A DNA stretch of 40,100 bases from an uncultured Chitinophagaceae bacterium (GTDB taxonomy: Bacteria > Bacteroidota > Bacteroidia > Chitinophagales > Chitinophagaceae), in contig CALLZY010000223.1 of the NCBI GenBank assembly GCA_937858715.1, positions 1 to 40,100 on the forward strand, in the 5' to 3' direction. Of the stretch, positions 25,582 to 34,480 are shown in pieces (the stretch's first letter is position 1; every line of letters begins with the position of its first letter). The position numbers and the translations under genes were made by a program. The notes beneath the pieces were generated by a model that was given only the letters and a program-made list of their open reading frames with translations, was not told the origin of the DNA and did no database searches.

Positions 25582-26080
25582 GGAAAATTTTTTCTACCAG
25601 TTTATCTAATTGAACAGGTTCTTCATCCATTATCACATCAGCCTGCTCGTAATATATTTTTCTGTCTGCGAATTTCTTTGCGATAAAGGATTTCAGTTGT
25701 TCATCACTTAACGATTTTATCAGCGGACGTTGTTCCTTTTCAGCAACCAGCCTTTTAAACAAAGTCTGCAATGGTGTATTAATCCATATAACCGTACCTG
25801 CCTGTTTCATATAATCAATATTATTGAAATAGCAGGGAGTGCCACCACCGCATGACATTACAAAACTGTCGTGGCTCTCAGTAATCAAATACATAACCTC
25901 TTTTTCCAGCAGGCGAAAATGCTCCTCTCCTTCTTCTGCGAAAATTTGTGTGACCGGCTTTCCGGCATGAGCAATAATCTGTTCATCCAGGTCAAAAAAA
26001 CGGACACCCAGTTTTTCACCCAGCAGCCGACCCCAGTGTGTTTTCCCGGAGCCCATAAACCCGATTAAGAATATTTTCAT
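25574..26080 (-). CDS. aroK: Shikimate kinase
   Basis: 168 residues, the usual length. Phosphorylates shikimate at the 3-OH using ATP in the chorismate/aromatic amino acid pathway (cytoplasm). Walker A GFMGSGKT (residues 7-14), the shikimate-binding DLDEQI, FRLLEKEV helix, CGGGTP glycine loop and lid Arg in EQRPLI are all present. The Walker A is followed by His-Trp-Gly instead of the more usual Thr-x-Gly, which is a mild variant. Upstream gene of a two-gene unit with DUF423 (8-nt overlap). About 240 nt of non-coding sequence with an inverted-repeat element lies upstream. Confidence 0.93.
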   Translation of the reverse strand: MKIFLIGFMGSGKTHWGRLLGEKLGVRFFDLDEQIIAHAGKPVTQIFAEEGEEHFRLLEKEVMYLITESHDSFVMSCGGGTPCYFNNIDYMKQAGTVIWINTPLQTLFKRLVAEKEQRPLIKSLSDEQLKSFIAKKFADRKIYYEQADVIMDEEPVQLDKLVEKIFHA

Positions 26081-26117
26081 CCCCCAAACAGTGTTTTAAA
26101 GTTTTAGTTTCCCTTTG

Positions 26118-26309
26118 CCCCTAAAGGGGAGAAATTGAAAGGTCACTTTTTGAAAGTATCGTTATAGTTGAATAGCGAACAGGACGATGAAGTGTGCGAC
26201 GCAACGAAGATGATAGTAGCAATGCCGTTGATTACACCAACACATACCTGTTACTATAAGAACTTATGCAAATATCAGGTTTTATCTTCCTAAGTTCTCC
26301 CTTCAGGGG
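26118..26309. repeat. MITE-like intergenic element with imperfect terminal inverted repeats
   Basis: CCCCTAAAGGGGAGAAATTG (26118-26137) and, in opposite orientation, CTAAGTTCTCCCTTCAGGGG (26290-26309) match at about 16-17 of 20 positions. The ~150-bp interior has no coding capacity; its segment 26202-26233 (CAACG...TGATAGTAGCAATGCCG) recurs in diverged form at 32660-32691. Confidence 0.4.
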
Positions 26310-26320
26310 GACAGGGGGCA

Positions 26321-27505
26321 CTATTTAAACGCATTAAATCCTGTTACATCCATTCCTGTTATCAGCAGATGAATATCATGTGTGCCTTCGTAGGTAATCA
26401 CACTTTCTAAATTCATCATGTGCCGCATAACCGGATATTCGCCGGTGATGCCCATTCCTCCTAATATTTGCCTTGCATCACGGCAGATATTGGTTGCTAT
26501 CCCGCAGGAATTTCTTTTGGCCATACTTACCTGCTGAGGAGTTACTTTTCCTTCATTCATCAGCACCCCCAACCTCCAGTTCAATAACTGTGCCTTGGTG
26601 ATTTCAGTAATCATTTCTGCCAGTTTCTTTTGCTGTAACTGAAAAGCCCCAATAGGTTTACCAAACTGAATCCGTTCCTGCGAGTATCGCAAAGCTGTAT
26701 CATAACAATCCATTGCTGCACCAATCACACCCCAGGCTATGCCATAGCGGGCCTTTGTTAAACAGCTCAGCGGCCCTTTCATTCCTTTTACATTGGGCAA
26801 AATATTTTCTTTTGGCACTTTTACGTTATCAAAAACCAGCTCACCTGTTGCTGATGCCCTCAGACTCCATTTACCATGAGTAGTTGGGTTGGAAAATCCT
26901 TCCATACCTCTTTCCACAATCAACCCATGCACTTCGCCTGCTTCATTCTTTGCCCATACAACAGCCACCTGGGCATAAGGTGCATTACTGATCCACATCT
27001 TTGCACCGTTGAGAATTACATGGTCGCCTGCATCTTTAAAATTGGTGAGCATACTTGACGGATCGCTGCCGTGGTTGGGTTCTGTTAACCCAAAACAACC
27101 GAGCCATTCGCCACTGGCTAATTTGGGCAAATACCTGTTGCGTTGCGCCTCACTTCCATAAGCATATATAGGAAACATGACCAGTGAACCCTGCACCGAT
27201 GCAGTTGAACGGACACCGCTGTCGCCTCTTTCCAGTTCCTGCATCATTAAACCGTAGCTGATATAATCCAGTCCTCCGCCGCCATACTCAACCGGAACGG
27301 TGGGACCAAAGCAGCCCAGTTCGCCGAGTTGCTTCACAATATGCTGCGGAAATTCTGACCGCTGTGCATAGTCCTCAATTATGGGAGAAATTTCTTTCTT
27401 CACATAGCTGCGAACAGTATCCCGGATCATCTTATGCTCTTCGGTAAGCAGTTCATCCACTAAGAAATAATCAGGACTTTGAAAAAGGTCGGTGCGGGAA
27501 GCCAT
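26321..27505 (-). CDS. Glutaryl-CoA dehydrogenase-like acyl-CoA dehydrogenase
   Basis: 394 residues, full length. FAD-dependent acyl-CoA dehydrogenase whose sequence closely follows glutaryl-CoA dehydrogenase: GVRSTASVQGSLVMFPIYAYGSE (the Arg-Ser pair that positions the gamma-carboxylate), LGCFGLTEPNHGSDPSSM (FAD/substrate), SLRASATGELVFDNV, ARYGIAWGVIGA and the catalytic base Glu373 in TYEGTHDIH. It would convert glutaryl-CoA to crotonyl-CoA with decarboxylation in lysine/tryptophan breakdown. The 3-hydroxyacyl-CoA dehydrogenase at 33584-34480 could act later in the same route, although the genes are not linked. No partner electron-transfer flavoprotein genes are in the window. Confidence 0.88.
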   Translation of the reverse strand: MASRTDLFQSPDYFLVDELLTEEHKMIRDTVRSYVKKEISPIIEDYAQRSEFPQHIVKQLGELGCFGPTVPVEYGGGGLDYISYGLMMQELERGDSGVRSTASVQGSLVMFPIYAYGSEAQRNRYLPKLASGEWLGCFGLTEPNHGSDPSSMLTNFKDAGDHVILNGAKMWISNAPYAQVAVVWAKNEAGEVHGLIVERGMEGFSNPTTHGKWSLRASATGELVFDNVKVPKENILPNVKGMKGPLSCLTKARYGIAWGVIGAAMDCYDTALRYSQERIQFGKPIGAFQLQQKKLAEMITEITKAQLLNWRLGVLMNEGKVTPQQVSMAKRNSCGIATNICRDARQILGGMGITGEYPVMRHMMNLESVITYEGTHDIHLLITGMDVTGFNAFK

Positions 27506-27631
27506 GTTGGTATTTTAGGTTTTAGATTGCAGATTTTTGGTTTGAAGTTATCTTTAATAAAGGTAAGAAAACTGGTTCAGCAGTAATTATTTGTGGGAAA
27601 AAGAGGAAGGTAACATATACAGTAATTTATA

Positions 27632-27639
27632 TAAATTTG
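27632..27639 (+). promoter_or_regulatory. -7 box of type B secreted protein gene
   Basis: TAAATTTG matches TAnnTTTG and ends 14 nt before the ATG at 27654. No -33 at proper spacing was found. Confidence 0.4.
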
Positions 27640-27653
27640 TGTAACACTTTTCT

Positions 27654-29945
27654 ATGAAGCCTGTCCTTGCGTTTGTAACTTTTTTACTTTTTTCCGCAGA
27701 AACTACCGCCCAAAGAGGGAATAACTGGGTTTTTGGCAACAAGGCCATTATAAACTTTTCAACTGTACCACCAAACACCGGAGTAAGTGCCATGGTGCAA
27801 TTAGAAGGCTCATCGTCCATTTCTGACCTGGCAGGTAATTTACTGTTCTACTCAGACGGTGTAAGTGTATGGAATGCACAACACCAGGTGATGCCCAATG
27901 GCACTGGTTTGTTTGGAAACATGTCAAGCTCACAGTCTTCAATGATAGTTCCGTTTCCAAACGACTCAAACAGGTATTACATTTTTACAGTTGATGCCTT
28001 TGGAGGCAATCATGGACTATGCTATTCGGTTGTGAACATTGAACTTGATGGAGGTAAAGGTGATGTTGAACAAAAAAATATACAACTGGTTACACCAACA
28101 AGTGAAAAAATCACCTGTGTAAATCATTGTAATGGTAAAGATGTATGGGTGATTACCCATATGCGGCTTACAAGCGAATACTACGCATATCTTGTTACTG
28201 CTGCAGGTATCAATACTCCTGTTATAAGTATTTCAGACAGGATAATAATGGCTAACGGCCTCTATAGCCTCGGTTATATAAAAGCATCTCCGGATGGAAC
28301 AAAAATTGCTGCGGCTCATACATATTGGGGACTTGATTTGCTTGATTTCGATTCTCAAACAGGGCAAATTTCTAACAGACGGGCTTTAAGTAACGTTGCA
28401 GTTGGAAATACAGGACCGTATGGCGTTGAATTCTCGCCTGATTCAAAACTCCTTTATTGCACAAACTCCAGAAAAAGCACTCTGCCAAACTATTATCAAT
28501 CTGAAATTGACCAATATTCCTTTCTGAATTCAGATATCACAACAATTCTGAATTCGAAGATTAAACTGGATGAAGACAGCACAATTTTTTTGTACAACCA
28601 TTTTTCAGCTTTACAATTGGGCCCTGATGGGAAACTGTATATGGCTAATCAAATGTCTCCATATCTGGCAGTAGTAAATAATCCCAACATTACAGGTTTT
28701 AATTGCAATTATATACGTTACGCATTAAGGCCTGCAAATGGGACTGGAGCTAGATATGGCCTCCCCGATTTTAACCAAAGCTATTTCAAAGGCAGTTTTA
28801 GCTACGATGTATCATGCACCACCAATAATGTTAAATTCTATTATACAAAACCAACCGAAGCTCCTTTCTTGAAATGGGATTTTGGTGATCCGTTGAGCGG
28901 AATAAACAATACTGCTACAATTGATAGTCCAATGCATGTATTTTCCGCACCTGGTACTTATACAGTAAAACTGATAGTTGGGTTGAGTTGTCGTAACGAC
29001 ACAATGGTTAAAACAGTAAAGGTTGATCCATTTACTGTTAACCTTGGCCCTGACAAAAGGATTTGTTATGACTCATCTGTCTTATTAGACCCGCAAAGCG
29101 GTAAGAACCGTACTTATCTGTGGCAGGACAATTCTACTGATTCAACTTTAGTTGCATCCGATGAGGGACTGTACTGGGTTGAAGTAACAAACCCTGATAA
29201 TGGTTGTAAAATAAGGGATAGTGTTTTACTTATCAACAAACCCAACCCGGTTAACAACTTAGGGCCAGATAGTTTTTTATGCGAAAGAAAAAATCTTCTT
29301 TTAGATGCAGGTAACCCCGGTGCACAATATACCTGGCAGGATAACAGTACCAGCCAAACCTTACTTGTTAAAAAACAAGGAACCTACTCTGTGAAAGTGA
29401 ATCTGGAAGGTTGTATCATTTACGATACCATAAACATCAGGGGAGAATATTTCCCAAGAGTATATTTAGGCAACGATACAGCCATTTGTGATGGAATGAC
29501 AATTACACTAAGGCCATTTCTTAACCATGCTGAAAAAGCCTCCTTCCTATGGAGCAATGGAGACACTTCTCATTCCATCACAATCGACCAACCGGGCAGC
29601 TATTCATTAGAAGTCAGTAATATTTGCGGAATTGCGGCTGATGGCATTGTAGTGAAACAGGGAGTTTGCAAACTATATATGCCTACCGGATTTACTCCTA
29701 ACAATGATGGCAAAAATGATATACTGAAACCCGGGTACGGAGAAAATGTCACCAGTTTCAAAATAGAGATTTACAACCGGTGGGGCGAAAAAGTTTTCAT
29801 AAGCGATAAAATATTCAATGGTTGGGATGGAAAACTAAAAGGTGTACTGCAACCTGCCGGAATTTATGTTTGGTTTATCAGGTACAAGGTTTTTAATGAC
29901 CCTGCTGAATATTCACAGAAAGGAACAGTATCATTAATTTACTGA
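27654..29945 (+). CDS. Secreted beta-propeller/PKD protein with type B T9SS C-terminal domain
   Basis: 763 residues. Signal peptide MKPVLAFVTFLLFSAETTAQ. Residues ~25-375 look like a propeller-type domain of repeated strands (NLLFYSDGVSVWNAQH, SPDGTKIAAAHTYWGLDLLDFD, FSPDSKLLYCTNS, LGPDGKLYMANQ). One PKD domain follows (~400-455, LKWDFGDPLSG...GTYTVKLIV), then three similar Ig-like modules beginning LGPD or LGND with one Cys and YxW. The C-terminal ~90 residues are the CHU/gliding motility-associated domain (MPTGFTPNNDGKNDILKP, IYNRWGEKVF, PAGIYVWFIRY). A surface or secreted protein exported by the type IX system; unlike the adhesin at 6789 it has no PorP/SprF gene beside it. Function unknown. 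Convergent with pyrF (5-nt gap). Confidence 0.87.
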   Translation: MKPVLAFVTFLLFSAETTAQRGNNWVFGNKAIINFSTVPPNTGVSAMVQLEGSSSISDLAGNLLFYSDGVSVWNAQHQVMPNGTGLFGNMSSSQSSMIVPFPNDSNRYYIFTVDAFGGNHGLCYSVVNIELDGGKGDVEQKNIQLVTPTSEKITCVNHCNGKDVWVITHMRLTSEYYAYLVTAAGINTPVISISDRIIMANGLYSLGYIKASPDGTKIAAAHTYWGLDLLDFDSQTGQISNRRALSNVAVGNTGPYGVEFSPDSKLLYCTNSRKSTLPNYYQSEIDQYSFLNSDITTILNSKIKLDEDSTIFLYNHFSALQLGPDGKLYMANQMSPYLAVVNNPNITGFNCNYIRYALRPANGTGARYGLPDFNQSYFKGSFSYDVSCTTNNVKFYYTKPTEAPFLKWDFGDPLSGINNTATIDSPMHVFSAPGTYTVKLIVGLSCRNDTMVKTVKVDPFTVNLGPDKRICYDSSVLLDPQSGKNRTYLWQDNSTDSTLVASDEGLYWVEVTNPDNGCKIRDSVLLINKPNPVNNLGPDSFLCERKNLLLDAGNPGAQYTWQDNSTSQTLLVKKQGTYSVKVNLEGCIIYDTINIRGEYFPRVYLGNDTAICDGMTITLRPFLNHAEKASFLWSNGDTSHSITIDQPGSYSLEVSNICGIAADGIVVKQGVCKLYMPTGFTPNNDGKNDILKPGYGENVTSFKIEIYNRWGEKVFISDKIFNGWDGKLKGVLQPAGIYVWFIRYKVFNDPAEYSQKGTVSLIY

Positions 29946-29950
29946 CAAAA

Positions 29951-30751
29951 TCATAAATACTCCGCAATCTCCTTCTGATACTCCATAGCAGCCTCTCTTG
30001 CTTTTTCTGCAAAATCTTCACCAGGTGAAGCATATATAACCGCACGGCTGACATTAATGAGCAGGCCGCAGTCTTTTATTTTTCCTTCTTTAAATACCTC
30101 CTGCATACTGCCGCCCTGTGCTCCCACACCAGGAACTAAATAGAAATGATGTGGTGCCAATTTCCGGGCATTGCTCAACTCTCCGGCACGGGTAGCGCCA
30201 ATTACAAACATCAGGTTATCTTCTGTTCCCCAGGTGGAAACTGTTTCTAACACTTTCTCGTAAAGAAATTCACCGCCGGTATGCAGCAATTCAAAATCGC
30301 TGGCCCCTTTATTAGATGTAAGTCCTAATACAATAGCCCACTTGCCCTTGTGCTGCAGAAAAGGCTTAACACTGTCTTCGCCCATATAAGGGGCAACAGT
30401 AATAGCATCAAAAGGAAGTGTTTCAAAAAATGCTTTGGCGTACTGATCAGATGTATTGCCAATATCGCCTCTCTTAGCATCGGCAATTTTGAAATGCTCA
30501 TCGCTAATGTAACGGACTGTTTTCTCCATGGCCTCCCAGCCTTTTACACCTTGTGCCTCATAGAAAGCCGTGTTGATTTTGTAGGCAACACATAAATCCT
30601 TTGTGGCATCAATAATAGCTTTATTGAAAGCAAAAACAGGGTCGGGGTCAGTCAATAAATGCTCTGGGATCTTAGTAATATCTGTATCCAGCCCCACACA
30701 CAGGCAGGACTGCTTAGTTTTAATCTGTTCAACAAGCTGATGACGGTTCAT
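29951..30751 (-). CDS. pyrF: Orotidine-5'-phosphate decarboxylase (type 2)
   Basis: 266 residues from the ATG at 30751; a 5-codon upstream extension is rejected because the promoter box overlaps it. Decarboxylates OMP to UMP, the last step of pyrimidine biosynthesis. N-terminal [13 protein letters not shown], the catalytic [15 protein letters not shown] (Asp-Lys-Asp set) and the phosphate-binding [10 protein letters not shown] near the C-terminus are clear; the ~270-residue length fits the longer subfamily 2. The PaiB-like gene ends 26 nt upstream on the same strand, but a separate promoter box lies in that gap. Confidence 0.95.
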   Translation of the reverse strand: MNRHQLVEQIKTKQSCLCVGLDTDITKIPEHLLTDPDPVFAFNKAIIDATKDLCVAYKINTAFYEAQGVKGWEAMEKTVRYISDEHFKIADAKRGDIGNTSDQYAKAFFETLPFDAITVAPYMGEDSVKPFLQHKGKWAIVLGLTSNKGASDFELLHTGGEFLYEKVLETVSTWGTEDNLMFVIGATRAGELSNARKLAPHHFYLVPGVGAQGGSMQEVFKEGKIKDCGLLINVSRAVIYASPGEDFAEKAREAAMEYQKEIAEYL

Positions 30752-30755
30752 AACA

Positions 30756-30763
30756 CAAAAGTA
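30756..30763 (-). promoter_or_regulatory. -7 box of pyrF
   Basis: TACTTTTG on the minus strand is an exact TAnnTTTG match ending 4 nt before the ATG, so the mRNA would start at or next to the start codon. Confidence 0.55.
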
Positions 30764-30777
30764 CAACAGTTGGAAAC

Positions 30778-31416
30778 TTATTTTCGGAATTCAACCGAAG
30801 GTTTTCTTTCCTCCATTATTCCTGCAACCTGTTTTGCATCACCGTCCAGTTTTTTCAGTTCATCCACAATGTTGTCATAACTCTTTTCATCACGGTTCTG
30901 ACTCAGCTTGTACACATTGTCGAGTTCAGTCACTTCAATCTCAAAGCCAACAATAGCATTTAACAGCTTTTCGGTGTAATCAGCAGGTAAGTTTTCATAT
31001 ACTGTTGAAGACTGAACATTATAATTTTCAAAGTGCAGCGATGATTTTTTAAGAACTGTAACGAGTTCGTCCGCTTCCATCCATGTTACCTTGCCCCGTG
31101 CATGGATTGCAATATAATTCCAGGTGCTTGCCTGATGAGGGTCGCTGTACCATGTTCCGCTGACATAGGAATGCGGGCCTGTAAAGATTACTAATGCACT
31201 ACCGCTTTCGGCCAAAGCCCTCTGATGATCTGATTTGCGGGCAATGTGGCCGGTGATAAAAAGCTTTCCATCCTTCTCATCCACCATTACCGGAACCTGG
31301 GTAGCTTCAATTCTGCCATCGGCACCGGCAGCAAGCAGCATAACAAAAGAATGCTGGCGCATAAACGCCAGCACTTTTTCCTTATCATGTTCTTTGTAAT
31401 GATTGTAGTTGTACAT
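30778..31416 (-). CDS. PaiB-like FMN-binding split-barrel protein
   Basis: 212 residues with the PaiB/FMN-binding split barrel pattern: [50 protein letters not shown] and [12 protein letters not shown]. Bacillus PaiB is annotated as a negative regulator of sporulation and protease genes; most homologues, including ones in Bacteroidota, are flavin- or heme-binding proteins of unknown role, so a regulatory function here is doubtful. No DNA-binding domain is visible. It lies upstream of pyrF on the same strand. Confidence 0.87.
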   Translation of the reverse strand: MYNYNHYKEHDKEKVLAFMRQHSFVMLLAAGADGRIEATQVPVMVDEKDGKLFITGHIARKSDHQRALAESGSALVIFTGPHSYVSGTWYSDPHQASTWNYIAIHARGKVTWMEADELVTVLKKSSLHFENYNVQSSTVYENLPADYTEKLLNAIVGFEIEVTELDNVYKLSQNRDEKSYDNIVDELKKLDGDAKQVAGIMEERKPSVEFRK

Positions 31417-31520
31417 CCTGGTTGCTGGTTTTTGGTTTCTGGTTAGTGCCTTGAAATTAGAAAAACTCTATTATTCTTAATTATGTTTTAAAAAAGAATT
31501 GGAACCCAAAACACAGAACA

Positions 31521-32612
31521 TCAGACTTTCTCCGCAATTTTTTCTGCGCTTACATTAGCATTACGCATGGCAATACTTCTCACCACTATCGAAGCAAATT
31601 CTTCAAATGCTTTTTTTGTGATTGCGTCATCTCCCATCATAATAGGAACACCCTGATCGCCACCTTCACGGATGCTTTGCACTAATGGTATCTGGCCAAG
31701 GAATGGCAAATCATATTCATCGGCTAAACGCTTGCCGCCTTCTTTCCCAAAAATGTAGTACTTATTTTCTGGCAACTCGGCCGGAGTAAAATAGCTCATG
31801 TTCTCAACTAGTCCGATAATCGGGACATTCATTTGTGCCTGGCTAAACATGGCAATGCCTTTCTTGGCATCAGCCAGTGCCACATCCTGCGGTGTGGTAA
31901 CAATAACTGCACCTGTAATCGGAACAGTTTGCATCAGTGTCAGGTGGATATCTCCTGTACCCGGAGGCATATCCACAACTAAGTAATCAAGTTCATCCCA
32001 ATATACATCTGTTACAAACTGGCGGATGGCACTGCTGGCCATCGGGCCACGCCAAACCACTGCATTTTTTTCATCAACCAGCAAACCGATACTCATCAGT
32101 TTTATACCAAACCGCTCCAGCGGAATAATCATTCCTTTTCCTTCAATATCCATCATCATCGGTCTTTCACCTCTTACGCCAAACATAATAGGCACACTTG
32201 GCCCGTAAATGTCGGCATCCATCAAACCAACTTTTGCACCGCCCTGTGATAAGGCCAATGCCAGGTTTGCTGATACAGTTGATTTACCAACACCACCTTT
32301 GCCGCTTACAACAGCAATAATATTTTTAACCTTTGGTAATACATTCTCTGCATCATTACGCCGGGAAGAAGTGTTGGCCGTAAAATTCACCTTTACATTT
32401 GCTTCTTTATTCACCAGCATTTTTATGGCATTGGTGCTGGCTGTAGCCATCATATCCTTCATAGGGCAAGCCGGTGTGGTAAGCACAATAGTGAACGACA
32501 CATCATTACCATTAATCTCAATATCCTGCACCATGTTAAGAGTTACGAGGTCTTTGCCCAGATCAGGCTCCATTACATTTCCAAGGGCTTCAAGTACTTT
32601 TTCTTTTGTCAT
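31521..32612 (-). CDS. Mrp/NBP35-family (ApbC-like) P-loop ATPase
   Basis: 363 residues from the ATG at 32612. N-terminal MIP18/DUF59 domain (residues 1-80, containing TTPACPMKD), then a deviant Walker A VVSGKGGVGKST near residue 105, MDADIYGPSVP, and DYLVVDMPPGTGDIHLT. The family carries and transfers iron-sulfur clusters. The usual CxxC that binds a bridging 4Fe-4S cluster after ENMSYF is absent: the sequence reads TPAELPENKYYIFG, and the whole protein has a single Cys. I believe this variant is common in Bacteroidota. Likely role: Fe-S carrier or a related assembly ATPase. A 104-nt gap separates its stop from the PaiB-like gene. Confidence 0.9.
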   Translation of the reverse strand: MTKEKVLEALGNVMEPDLGKDLVTLNMVQDIEINGNDVSFTIVLTTPACPMKDMMATASTNAIKMLVNKEANVKVNFTANTSSRRNDAENVLPKVKNIIAVVSGKGGVGKSTVSANLALALSQGGAKVGLMDADIYGPSVPIMFGVRGERPMMMDIEGKGMIIPLERFGIKLMSIGLLVDEKNAVVWRGPMASSAIRQFVTDVYWDELDYLVVDMPPGTGDIHLTLMQTVPITGAVIVTTPQDVALADAKKGIAMFSQAQMNVPIIGLVENMSYFTPAELPENKYYIFGKEGGKRLADEYDLPFLGQIPLVQSIREGGDQGVPIMMGDDAITKKAFEEFASIVVRSIAMRNANVSAEKIAEKV

Positions 32613-32659
32613 AGTAAATTTTTCACAATTTTGGCGCAATGCAATTCATGTTAAGGCAC

Positions 32660-32691
32660 AACAACGGTGATAGCAGCAATGCAGCCGATAA
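32660..32691. repeat. Diverged copy of the 26202-26233 intergenic motif
   Basis: ACAACG-GTGATAGCAGCAATGC-AGCCGATAAA aligns with 26202-26233 with a 3-nt deletion and a few changes. Both copies lie just 5' of a minus-strand gene (mrp and aroK). No coding or hairpin role is evident. Confidence 0.4.
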
Positions 32692-32775
32692 AACAATATT
32701 TAGAACTAAATGTTAAAACGGCAAAGTTAACCGTTTCGGGTGCCAATTTGTTTTACGAAATCAGCAACTTGTCTT

Positions 32776-32783
32776 TATTTTTG
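32776..32783 (+). promoter_or_regulatory. -7 box of the carboxypeptidase-regulatory-like gene
   Basis: TATTTTTG is an exact TAnnTTTG match ending 5 nt before the GTG start. A TTTG lies at 32747-32750, 25 nt upstream of the box, slightly beyond the usual spacing. Confidence 0.5.
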
Positions 32784-32788
32784 GCGGA

Positions 32789-33430
32789 GTGAAGAAATTT
32801 TTACTTTATACCCTTTTGTTTTTCAGCATGGCGGCCTGCAAACAGGCCAGTGCCCAGTTTGAAAACACCCGTGATTCAGTAGTGCAGCTTTTTGGCGTAG
32901 TGATGACGGCTGACAGCCTTGAAGGGATTCCTGCTGTGAGTGTGATGGTGAAAGGTTCAACCAGGGGCACCATTACTAATGCGCATGGTGTTTTTTCAAT
33001 CGTTGTGCTTAAAGGCGATCAGGTGGAGTTCACCCATGTAACCTACAAGCCTAAAATAATTACAGTTCCAAAATCACTTGAAGGCAATCAATACAGTGTG
33101 GTGCAACTGATGGTGGTGGATACAGTGTATCTTCCGGCAACTATAATTAAACCACGGCCAACCTCGCAGCAGTTTGCAAGAGACTTTGTGAACGTAAAAG
33201 TGCCTGACGATGAATACGAAATTGCCCGCAAAAACACCAGTGCCTCTAACCGCCGTGCCTGGATGCGGACAATAAGCGGTGATGGCGGCGAAGCCACACG
33301 ACAGCAGTTTAATAAGATAGCCACTAAAGCAACCTACCAGGGACAAACTCCCCCGATGAATATCTTTAATCCTGCAGCCTGGGCTGAATTTATACAGGCA
33401 TGGAAACGGGGAGATTTTAAAAAGAAGTAA
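32789..33430 (+). CDS. Exported carboxypeptidase regulatory-like domain protein
   Basis: 213 residues. The start is GTG at 32789; the first ATG (codon 14) would remove the signal peptide. The N-terminus MKKFLLYTLLFFSMAACKQASAQ has both a lipobox-like MAAC and an SPI-like ASAQ site, so lipid modification is uncertain. Residues ~32-120 form a CarboxypepD_reg-like beta-sandwich (FGVVMTADSLEGIPAVSVMVKGSTRGTITNAHGVFSI), the module that precedes TonB receptors in Bacteroidota, but no receptor follows. The C-terminal ~90 residues are Arg/Lys/Asn-rich and unassigned. Likely periplasmic or outer-membrane associated. Confidence 0.8.
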   Translation: MKKFLLYTLLFFSMAACKQASAQFENTRDSVVQLFGVVMTADSLEGIPAVSVMVKGSTRGTITNAHGVFSIVVLKGDQVEFTHVTYKPKIITVPKSLEGNQYSVVQLMVVDTVYLPATIIKPRPTSQQFARDFVNVKVPDDEYEIARKNTSASNRRAWMRTISGDGGEATRQQFNKIATKATYQGQTPPMNIFNPAAWAEFIQAWKRGDFKKK

Positions 33431-33583
33431 GACAGAACCACGATTGAATTGATTAAGCAGGATTAAAAGAATATGGTTAAACCCACATGCTGCTCAAACT
33501 CACTGATTAGTTTAAATCACTTTACCAAGTTGGGTGAATCTCATATCTTGCAGGCGATTTTTAATTAAACGTTTTTCAATTTT

Positions 33584-34480
33584 ATGTATATGATTCAGAA
33601 TATTTCTGTTATTGGTGCCGGTACGATGGGCAATGGCATTGCCCATATTTTTGCGCAGCGGGGATTTAAAGTAACACTTATTGATGTTTCTGCAGAGCAG
33701 TTGGAAAAAGCTGTTGCCACCATCAGCAAAAACCTCGACAGGATGGTGAACAAAGAAATCATCCGCAAAGAGCTGAAAGAAGAAACACTGAAAAACATTA
33801 CTACCAGCACATCGGTAACTACCGGCGTAAGCAATGCTGACCTGGTAGTGGAAGCCGCCACCGAGAATGAAACCATCAAGCTGAAGATATTTCAGCAAAT
33901 GGATGAAGCAGCACCGGCTGATTGTATTTTGGCAACAAATACCTCTTCTATTCCTATTACTAAGATTGCTGCTGTTACCAAACGCCCCGGAAAAGTAATA
34001 GGCATGCACTTTATGAACCCCGTACCGGTAATGAAACTAGTGGAAATAATTAACGGAAAGGCTACAGAAAAGGAAGTAACCGAAACAATTGTTGCCCTCG
34101 GTAAACAATTGGGTAAAGTGCCTTGTGTAGTGAATGATTTTCCCGGGTTTATTTCTAACCGCATATTGATGCCGATGATTAATGAGGCCATCTACAGCCT
34201 GTATGAAGGCGTGGCCGGTGTGGCAGAAATAGACACTATAATGAAACTGGGTATGGCCCACCCGATGGGGCCTCTGCAACTGGCTGACCTGATTGGGCTG
34301 GATATCTGCCTTTCAATTATGAACGTATTACACGAAGGATTCGTAAATGATAAATACACACCTTGCCCGTTACTGGTTGAATTAGTAAAAGAAGGTAAGC
34401 TGGGCGCTAAAACCGGTGAAGGGTTTTATCTGCACACACCGGGCAGTAAAGAATTGCTGGTGAGCAGCCGGTTTAAATAA
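33584..34480 (+). CDS. 3-hydroxybutyryl-CoA (3-hydroxyacyl-CoA) dehydrogenase
   Basis: 298 residues; the ATG at 33590 (third codon) is an equally good start. NAD-binding Rossmann start ISVIGAGTMGNGIAHIFAQRG, substrate/active-site region LATNTSSIPITKIA and GMHFMNPVPVMKLVEII with catalytic His, and the C-terminal helical domain (FPGFISNRILMPMINEA, GMAHPMGPLQLADLIGLD). It oxidises L-3-hydroxyacyl-CoA to 3-ketoacyl-CoA in fatty or amino acid breakdown; the size and the GEGFY motif match the hbd/PaaH type. Its last 8 nt overlap the convergent murB gene, so the two transcripts are complementary at their ends. Confidence 0.93.
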   Translation: MYMIQNISVIGAGTMGNGIAHIFAQRGFKVTLIDVSAEQLEKAVATISKNLDRMVNKEIIRKELKEETLKNITTSTSVTTGVSNADLVVEAATENETIKLKIFQQMDEAAPADCILATNTSSIPITKIAAVTKRPGKVIGMHFMNPVPVMKLVEIINGKATEKEVTETIVALGKQLGKVPCVVNDFPGFISNRILMPMINEAIYSLYEGVAGVAEIDTIMKLGMAHPMGPLQLADLIGLDICLSIMNVLHEGFVNDKYTPCPLLVELVKEGKLGAKTGEGFYLHTPGSKELLVSSRFK

